Under the pieces are notes generated by a model that was given only the letters and a program-made list of their open reading frames with translations, searched no databases and was not told the origin of the DNA. From the NCBI GenBank assembly GCA_943359415.1, contig CALRHQ010000041.1, forward strand, positions 1 through 8,229: a stretch of 8,229 nucleotides of DNA. The letters are read 5' to 3'. A program made the position numbers and the translations under genes. Of this stretch, positions 4,429 to 8,229 are shown piece by piece (position 1 is the first letter of the stretch; every line of letters starts with the position of its first letter). The DNA is from Candidatus Peribacteria bacterium. Its GTDB lineage: Bacteria; Patescibacteriota; Gracilibacteria; UBA1369; LOWO2-01-FULL-3.

Positions 4429-5592
4429 ATGGCAATACGTGATGACAAACAAGACCTAAAAAACCTTTTCTCTTCGCATAGAGACTCATCGGTTGTGAAA
4501 CCTAGACTAAGGACGATGGAAGTAACACCAGAAATCACTCCTGTAGCCAATATAAAAGTTATTGGTGTGGGTGGAGGTGGAGGAAACGCGATTAATCGAA
4601 TGATCAAATCGGGGTTGAAAGGTGTTGAATTTATTACTATAAATACAGATGCTCAAGCCCTATATCACTCAGATGCTCCAACAAAAATAAATGTTGGTAA
4701 AGCTACGACTCGTGGACTTGGAGCAGGATCAAATCCTGACGTTGGAAGACAAGCCGCAGAAGAAAGCATAGATGAAATAAGAGATTCATTGGAAGGAAGT
4801 GATATGATTTTTATTACTTGTGGACTTGGAGGTGGAACTGGAACAGGAGGTGCGCCGGTAATCGCTAGCGTAGCGAAAGAAATGGGCATTTTAACGGTCG
4901 CAGTTGTTACAAAGCCATTCTCATTTGAAGGACATAGAAGAAAGAGCCAGGCGGACGAAGGGTTGGAAAATTTAAAAAACAAAGTTGATACACTTATCAC
5001 AATTCCAAACGACAAGATTCTTTCAATAATCGACAAGAAAACTCCGCTAAACGACGCTTTTGCGGTAGTTGATGATGTTCTAAGACAAGGTGTTCAGGGT
5101 ATTGCAGATTTAATCACGGTTCACGGAATGATCAATGTGGATTTCGCCGATGTAAAAGCTGTTATGGAAAACGCAGGTTCAGCGCTTATGGGAATTGGTT
5201 ACGGAACTGGAGAAAACAGAGCTCAGGAAGCTGCGAAAGCCGCTATCGAAAGCCCACTTTTGGAACTTTCTATCGACGGAGCAAAAGGTATTTTGTTCAA
5301 TATTACAGGTGGAAACGACTTGAGTATGTTCGAGGTTGATGAAGCTGCTAGAGTTATTACTGAAGCTGCAGATCCGGAAGCAAATATCATTTTCGGAGCT
5401 GTAATAAACGATTCATACACAGGAGAAATCAAGATCACGGTTGTTGCTACAGGCTTTGATTACAAGCAAAACGACACTTCGATTTTGAAAGCTCGTACTC
5501 GTTCAGCATTCGGAAGCTCAGACTCTATGCCTCTGAAACAAACTGAAAACGAACTTGATATTCCTGCATTCATTAGACAGAAAATGAACTAG
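4429..5592 (+). CDS. ftsZ: Cell division protein FtsZ
   Basis: Tubulin-like GTPase that polymerises into the cytokinetic Z ring. The 387-aa protein shows nucleotide-binding VIGVGGGGGNAINRM (44-58), NTDAQAL (72-78), the tubulin signature GGGTGTGGAP (134-143), and the T7 synergy loop NVDFADVK (236-243) with catalytic D238 and D241. After a short linker (about 356-374) comes the C-terminal peptide ELDIPAFIRQKMN, matching the conserved FtsA-binding tail. The N-terminus has about 40 polar residues before the GTPase core, more than E. coli FtsZ. An internal ATG at 4516 (Met30) would remove most of this, but the promoter position fits ATG 4429. The upstream gene is ftsA, its membrane anchor. A strong terminator follows 58 nt after the stop. 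Confidence 0.98.
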   Translation: MAIRDDKQDLKNLFSSHRDSSVVKPRLRTMEVTPEITPVANIKVIGVGGGGGNAINRMIKSGLKGVEFITINTDAQALYHSDAPTKINVGKATTRGLGAGSNPDVGRQAAEESIDEIRDSLEGSDMIFITCGLGGGTGTGGAPVIASVAKEMGILTVAVVTKPFSFEGHRRKSQADEGLENLKNKVDTLITIPNDKILSIIDKKTPLNDAFAVVDDVLRQGVQGIADLITVHGMINVDFADVKAVMENAGSALMGIGYGTGENRAQEAAKAAIESPLLELSIDGAKGILFNITGGNDLSMFEVDEAARVITEAADPEANIIFGAVINDSYTGEIKITVVATGFDYKQNDTSILKARTRSAFGSSDSMPLKQTENELDIPAFIRQKMN

Positions 5593-5645
5593 GTCTGCGA
5601 CAAAGCCGCACGGTATTTGTTTTCTACGCAACTAAATAAACGATC

Positions 5646-5678
5646 AAAAACTCTCCCATAAAAAGGAGAGTTTTTTTT
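5646..5678 (+). terminator. Intrinsic terminator after ftsZ
   Basis: CTCTCC (5651-5656) pairs with GGAGAG (5665-5670) around an 8-nt loop. The stem extends through flanking A and T runs, and eight T residues follow (5671-5678). This is a textbook Rho-independent terminator. Confidence 0.92.
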
Positions 5679-5681
5679 AAT

Positions 5682-5702
5682 CTGCCTGCCAAGGTAGGCA
5701 GG
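5682..5702. repeat. GC-rich short palindrome (TGCCTGCC...GGCAGG)
   Basis: CCTGCC (5685-5690) can pair with GGCAGG (5697-5702) over a 6-nt loop; CTGCCT (5682-5687) with AGGCAG (5696-5701) is an alternative register. The 9-mer AGGTAGGCA at 5692-5700 recurs at 5824-5832 in the leader of the next operon. It stands out from the AT-rich surroundings and is not followed by a T-tract. It may be one copy of a genome-wide interspersed palindrome, which cannot be tested here. Confidence 0.5.
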
Positions 5703-5730
5703 AAATTTTATAATTATTTAACAAAAATTT

Positions 5731-5761
5731 AATGTCGGCCTGTTATCATGCCGACGTTTTT
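5731..5761 (+). terminator. Second intrinsic terminator
   Basis: GTCGGC (5734-5739) pairs with GCCGAC (5750-5755) over a 10-nt loop. The stem extends by a G-U and two A-T pairs to AATGTCGGC/GCCGACGTT, and five T residues end at 5761. It lies 60 nt after the first terminator and may catch read-through, or insulate the toxin-antitoxin operon from ftsZ. A small RNA ending here is possible, but I see no promoter for it. Confidence 0.75.
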
Positions 5762-5786
5762 ACAAAATAATTCAGAGCAAAAATGT

Positions 5787-5816
5787 TTGACAACTGTCTG
5801 ACAAGTGGAATAAAAT
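5787..5816 (+). promoter_or_regulatory. Probable promoter and operator of the toxin-antitoxin operon
   Basis: A perfect TTGACA (5787-5792) and TAAAAT (5811-5816, 5/6) are 18 bases apart, with a start near 5823. The spacer contains TGTCTGACA (5795-5803), an odd-length palindrome, so TTGACAACTGTCTGACAA carries repeated TGTC/GACA half-sites. Toxin-antitoxin complexes commonly repress their own promoter, and this is a plausible binding site. The site also argues that the ATG at 5783 is not the gene start. Confidence 0.6.
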
Positions 5817-5851
5817 TGATTGCAGGTAGGCAAAAATTAACCTCCGCAATT

Positions 5852-6106
5852 ATGAAAACAACAACAACTACAGTACGAAATTTCCTGAGGAATTACAAAA
5901 ATTTGGCTTCCAAAAATCAAATTCTGATAATAGAAAGGCACGGAAAAGCGGAAGGAGTTTTTATGCCATATAGCGAATGGGAAGAGAAAAGTCCAACAGA
6001 TAAAATTTCCGCGAAAGATTTATTGAAAGGTCTCACATTCAAGAGCAAAAATAAAAATTTAAGTTTGGAAATAGACGACATTTTGTATAAAAACTTCAAA
6101 AAATGA
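5852..6106 (+). CDS. Phd/YefM-like antitoxin of a PIN-toxin module
   Basis: An 84-aa protein whose first half resembles the Phd/YefM fold: VRNFLRNYKNLASKNQILIIERHGKAEGVFMPYSEWEE (8-45), with the typical I-x-R-H-G-K-x-x-x-V-x-x-P-Y pattern. Such N-termini dimerise and bind operator DNA, and the C-terminal half (50-84, Lys-rich then LSLEIDDILYKNF) would bind and block the toxin. I chose ATG 5852 rather than the in-frame ATG 5783 because the longer form would start upstream of the -35 box of the promoter at 5787-5816, and its extra 23 residues do not fit the family. The stop overlaps the toxin start (ATGA at 6103-6106), which implies translational coupling. No Shine-Dalgarno is visible. Confidence 0.75.
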   Translation: MKTTTTTVRNFLRNYKNLASKNQILIIERHGKAEGVFMPYSEWEEKSPTDKISAKDLLKGLTFKSKNKNLSLEIDDILYKNFKK

Positions 6107-6489
6107 TAACACTCGACAGCTCAATTTGGGTGGCAGCACTGCATGAAAGCGATTCCCAGCACGGAAAAGCAGTTGAGACATTTGATTCAATAGATAGAAG
6201 CAAAGTGTCAATTTTTGATTTTACTTATATCGAAGTAATGAATGTCTTAAAAAGAAAAGCATCAATTACGATATGTGAAAACTTTTTGGAGTTATTGCAC
6301 AGGATGAACACGAATATTCTAATTAGCAGTAGTCGTCAAATTGCATTAACGAACGAAATATTTTTCGAAGACTTAAAAGATTTATCGTTTTCAGATTGTA
6401 TGCATATAGCAACTGCCAAAATTTTCAATGCTGACCTCCTCACTTTTGACCAAAACCTACAAAAAGCGTGGAAAAAACTCAAAAAGTAG
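6103..6489 (+). CDS. PIN-domain ribonuclease toxin (VapC-like)
   Basis: A 128-aa PIN-domain protein. VapC-type toxins are Mg2+-dependent endoribonucleases that cut tRNA or rRNA when their antitoxin is lost. The four acidic residues are in place: D5 (ITLDSSIWVAAL), E44 (DFTYIEVMNVLKRK), D98 (LSFSDCMHIATAKI) and D116 (ADLLTFDQNLQKAW). The hydrophobic strand-turn patterns between them and the length of about 130 aa fit an intact toxin. It is preceded by a four-base overlap with its antitoxin, and a FemAB-family gene begins 15 nt after its stop with no terminator between, so all three are probably co-transcribed. The exact RNA target cannot be read from the sequence. Confidence 0.88.
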   Translation: MITLDSSIWVAALHESDSQHGKAVETFDSIDRSKVSIFDFTYIEVMNVLKRKASITICENFLELLHRMNTNILISSSRQIALTNEIFFEDLKDLSFSDCMHIATAKIFNADLLTFDQNLQKAWKKLKK

Positions 6490-6497
6490 CGTAAAAT
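6469..6497 (+). promoter_or_regulatory. Weak possible leaderless promoter of the FemAB gene
   Basis: TGGAAA (6469-6474, 4/6) and TAAAAT (6492-6497, 5/6) are 17 bases apart within the end of the toxin gene. Initiation would fall at or just before the ATG at 6505, giving a leaderless mRNA, consistent with the missing Shine-Dalgarno. It could let the wall gene escape toxin-antitoxin repression. Confidence 0.25.
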
Positions 6498-6504
6498 TTC
6501 CCTG

Positions 6505-7614
6505 ATGAAAGCCAAAATTTTAGCAAAATCAGAGGAGATAATTTGGGACGAATTTGTGCATAATCACCCACTTGGAGGAATCCAACAATCTTCAGCATGG
6601 GCACGTTTCCAGGGAGTGATGAAAGGCCGTGGACAATACTGGATTGTAGCGCTTGTAGACGAGAAAACAGGCGGGCAAAAGAAGGATGCTCCAGCCCTGA
6701 AAATCATAGGAGGAAGTGTAGTAATCCGTCACAAAATGCCAAAAGGTTATTCTTGGTTTTACGGCTCACGTGGACCACTTTTGGACTATGAAAATCTCAC
6801 GGAAAAAGAAGTAAACCAACAGATTTCTTTACTACTTGAAGAAATCGCAAAACTTTCAAAACTCGAACATTCGATTTTTTTACGTTTTGATCCGCCGATT
6901 ATTGGTTCTACCCCACTCTTCAAAAATTTCCGAAAAATAAAAGAAGGATTTTATCCTCAAGATACACTAGTTCTAGACCTCGAAAAATCCGAAGAAGAAT
7001 TACTTTCAGAAATGAAACCAAAAGGCAGATACAATATAAAACTCGCAGAGAAAAAAGGCGTTAAAATCGAAAAATACACGGCAAGCGACGACACACAGCT
7101 GAACAAAAAAGAGCTAAACAAAGCCATAGCTGACTTTTACGAACTTCTCGGAGACACTACAACTCGCGACGGATTCACAAGACATCCAAAAGAAATTTAC
7201 ATGGATATGGTCGAAAATCTCACGCCCAAAAAAACGCAATTCCATTCAGAACATAAGCCCGAAGCCATTTTATATATAGCAAAATTCGAAAATATTCCGG
7301 TTGCCGGGATGATTGCCGTGACATACAAAAATACAACGACATACTACTACGGCGCATCTTCAAACGAATACAGAAACACGATGGCACCATATTTACTTCA
7401 ATGGCACGCCATAAAAGAGGCAAAAAAAGAAGGATTCAAGTGGTACGATTTTATGGGGATTTCTCCTGAAAATGATCAAAAACACAAACTTGCAGGAGTT
7501 TCCGACTTCAAAAATAAATTTGGCGGCATGCGGCTCACATATATCCATCCTCAAGAGCACGCATTCAAGAAGCTTCTTTACCTTGCGTACAAGCTCAAAA
7601 ATATGGTAAAATAA
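6505..7614 (+). CDS. FemAB-family peptidoglycan bridge aminoacyltransferase
   Basis: A 369-aa protein of the FemXAB (GNAT-like double domain) family, which transfers amino acids from aminoacyl-tRNA to the peptide stem of lipid II at the inner membrane face, building interpeptide bridges. Visible family motifs: QQSSAWARFQGVMKGRG (27-43), SWFYGSRGPLL (83-93), MKPKGRYNIKLAEKKGV (170-186), the second-domain core YYYGASSNEYRNTMAPYLLQW (280-300), then AIKEAKKEGFKWYDFMGI (302-319) and VSDFKNKFGG (332-341). There is no signal peptide or membrane segment. The long coiled-coil insertion of Staphylococcus FemA is not obvious; a short charged loop lies at 53-64. The start at ATG 6505 is the first in frame. 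Which amino acid it transfers, and whether it acts on lipid II or another acceptor, is not visible. Confidence 0.9.
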   Translation: MKAKILAKSEEIIWDEFVHNHPLGGIQQSSAWARFQGVMKGRGQYWIVALVDEKTGGQKKDAPALKIIGGSVVIRHKMPKGYSWFYGSRGPLLDYENLTEKEVNQQISLLLEEIAKLSKLEHSIFLRFDPPIIGSTPLFKNFRKIKEGFYPQDTLVLDLEKSEEELLSEMKPKGRYNIKLAEKKGVKIEKYTASDDTQLNKKELNKAIADFYELLGDTTTRDGFTRHPKEIYMDMVENLTPKKTQFHSEHKPEAILYIAKFENIPVAGMIAVTYKNTTTYYYGASSNEYRNTMAPYLLQWHAIKEAKKEGFKWYDFMGISPENDQKHKLAGVSDFKNKFGGMRLTYIHPQEHAFKKLLYLAYKLKNMVK

Positions 7615-7661
7615 TCAGATAGAAAAATTCTAAAGGAATAATAGAAAACAAAAATAAAAAA

Positions 7662-8229
7662 ATGCACAAATTCAACATCTTTGGAAATGTAATAAATTTC
7701 TTAGGCAAAGAAAATCGCCTTTGTTTTGAGGAAGCAGTTCTTCTTTCGTCAGCCACAACACCGGCAGATGTTCCTGCCGGTACAACAGAAACTGTAGATC
7801 AAAAAGCTACAAGAGAAGCCGAAGAAGCTGCTAAGAAGGCGGAAGCAGCTCGCCTAGCTGCCGAAGAAGCCGCAAGAAAAGAAGCGGAAAGAAAAGCCGC
7901 GGAAAGAAAAGCCGCAGGTGAAGAGCCGGCAGCTGATCTAAAAAAAGCACCAACTGAATCAAAAGAAGTAGATCTCACTGGTAAGCTCAAATTATCAGAA
8001 CTACAAACCTTGCTAAAAGATAAGGCGGGAGTTGAAGCTTCACCTGAAGAAATCAAAAAAGCATTCAGGTACTACCAGCTGGATGGACGTGAAAGAGGGT
8101 ACGTAAAAGGAGCGGAATATAGGAAAACAAAAGCGATTTTGGACGGAGTAAAAAAACTACTAAAAGATGGCGATATAAAACCTGAACAATTAGCCTACAT
8201 TGGAAGTGTGGACGGCACGCACTATTTAT
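7662..8229 (+). CDS. Unrecognised protein with Ala/Glu/Lys-rich helical segment (3' partial)
   Basis: An open frame begins at ATG 7662 and leaves the right edge after 189 codons. Residues 1-40 are mixed, with no convincing signal peptide. Residues 45-91 are almost entirely Ala, Glu, Lys and Arg (REAEEAAKKAEAARLAAEEA, then AERKAAERKAA), predicting a long charged helix or coiled coil as in TolA-like stalks. Residues 105-189 look globular (LKLSELQTLLKDKAGVEASP, then FRYYQLDGRERGYVKG). I do not recognise the domain; a faint likeness to OmpA-type ends (helix then Y-I-G-S-V-D-G) is too weak to rely on. It lies 47 nt after femAB, with no terminator between, and may share its transcript. A promoter TTGCGT-18-TAAAAT (7583-7612) is possible but weak. 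The ATG is preceded by an A-rich stretch without a close Shine-Dalgarno. Confidence 0.75.
   Translation, partial: MHKFNIFGNVINFLGKENRLCFEEAVLLSSATTPADVPAGTTETVDQKATREAEEAAKKAEAARLAAEEAARKEAERKAAERKAAGEEPAADLKKAPTESKEVDLTGKLKLSELQTLLKDKAGVEASPEEIKKAFRYYQLDGRERGYVKGAEYRKTKAILDGVKKLLKDGDIKPEQLAYIGSVDGTHYL
7884..7913 (+). repeat. 15-bp perfect tandem duplication in the helical segment
   Basis: GCGGAAAGAAAAGCC occurs twice head to tail (7884-7898 and 7899-7913), encoding the repeated AERKA unit. A degenerate related unit precedes it. Being in frame, it lengthens the charged helix by five residues per copy and could vary in copy number by slippage. Confidence 0.8.

Noticed and set aside
4665..5036. 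Minus-strand open frame within ftsZ
   Set aside because: It is fully inside the highly conserved ftsZ coding region and resembles no protein; the open frame follows from ftsZ codon use.
7799..8056. Minus-strand Ala/Ser-rich open frame at the right end
   Set aside because: It is the complement of the Ala/Glu/Lys repeat segment of the plus-strand gene; such repeats remove stop codons on both strands.
1..8229. Alternative genetic code with TGA read as glycine, as in Gracilibacteria and Absconditabacteria
   Set aside because: All conserved genes are free of in-frame TGA, glycines use GGN, and TGA ends the exonuclease and the antitoxin at sensible places, including a classic ATGA overlap.
1..8229. 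tRNA, rRNA, CRISPR array, integrase or phage genes
   Set aside because: I found no cloverleaf, rRNA core sequence, regularly spaced repeats or mobile-element protein motifs on either strand.

Overview
The window is AT-rich, compact bacterial DNA read with the standard code: TGA acts as a real stop, most clearly in the ATGA overlap of the toxin-antitoxin pair. Several traits point to a Patescibacteria/CPR-type organism, perhaps of the Peregrinibacteria kind, although no marker here settles it. These traits are a two-helix VirB2/Mbov_0395-like pilin beside rpsP, a free-standing Pol I-type 5' nuclease, an isolated ftsA-ftsZ pair without the rest of a dcw cluster, a FemAB-family transferase, and no Shine-Dalgarno sequence at any start I could place. 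The lineage is an inference.

Layout. 1-185 is the 3' end of an unrecognised gene, and its last codons lie in the left arm of a large imperfect inverted repeat (156-318). The outer end of the right arm supplies the -35 box of the next promoter. 381-1439 holds rpsP (TTG start), khpA and a pilin-like membrane protein, all on the plus strand. 1441-1971 (minus) is a stand-alone, probably non-catalytic remnant or derivative of a glycogen-synthase-like GT-B C-terminal domain. It ends one base from the pilin stop. 1972-2091 is a divergent promoter region with a perfect 10-nt palindrome. 2092-3012 is a 5'-3' exonuclease with all expected metal ligands and a C-terminal QQTLF that looks like a sliding-clamp motif. 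3083-5592 is ftsA then ftsZ, each with a plausible promoter; the ftsZ promoter has a 7-bp inverted repeat over its -35 box. 5593-5851 is non-coding and holds a strong terminator, a GC-rich hairpin, a second terminator-like hairpin and the promoter of the next operon. 5852-6489 is a Phd/YefM-like antitoxin and a PIN (VapC-like) toxin. Fifteen bases later comes a FemAB-family peptidoglycan peptide-bridge transferase (6505-7614). 7662 to the end is the start of an unrecognised protein with an Ala/Glu/Lys-rich helical segment.

Together the genes cover translation and RNA binding (rpsP, khpA), replication and repair (exonuclease), division (ftsA, ftsZ), the cell wall (FemAB) and the cell surface (pilin), with one toxin-antitoxin insertion between ftsZ and femAB. 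There is no rRNA, tRNA, CRISPR array, transposase or phage gene. I do not see a clear new defence or mobile system. The points most worth following are the stand-alone glycosyltransferase half-domain, the clamp-motif exonuclease, the large inverted repeat and the recurring TGTC/GACA palindromes.
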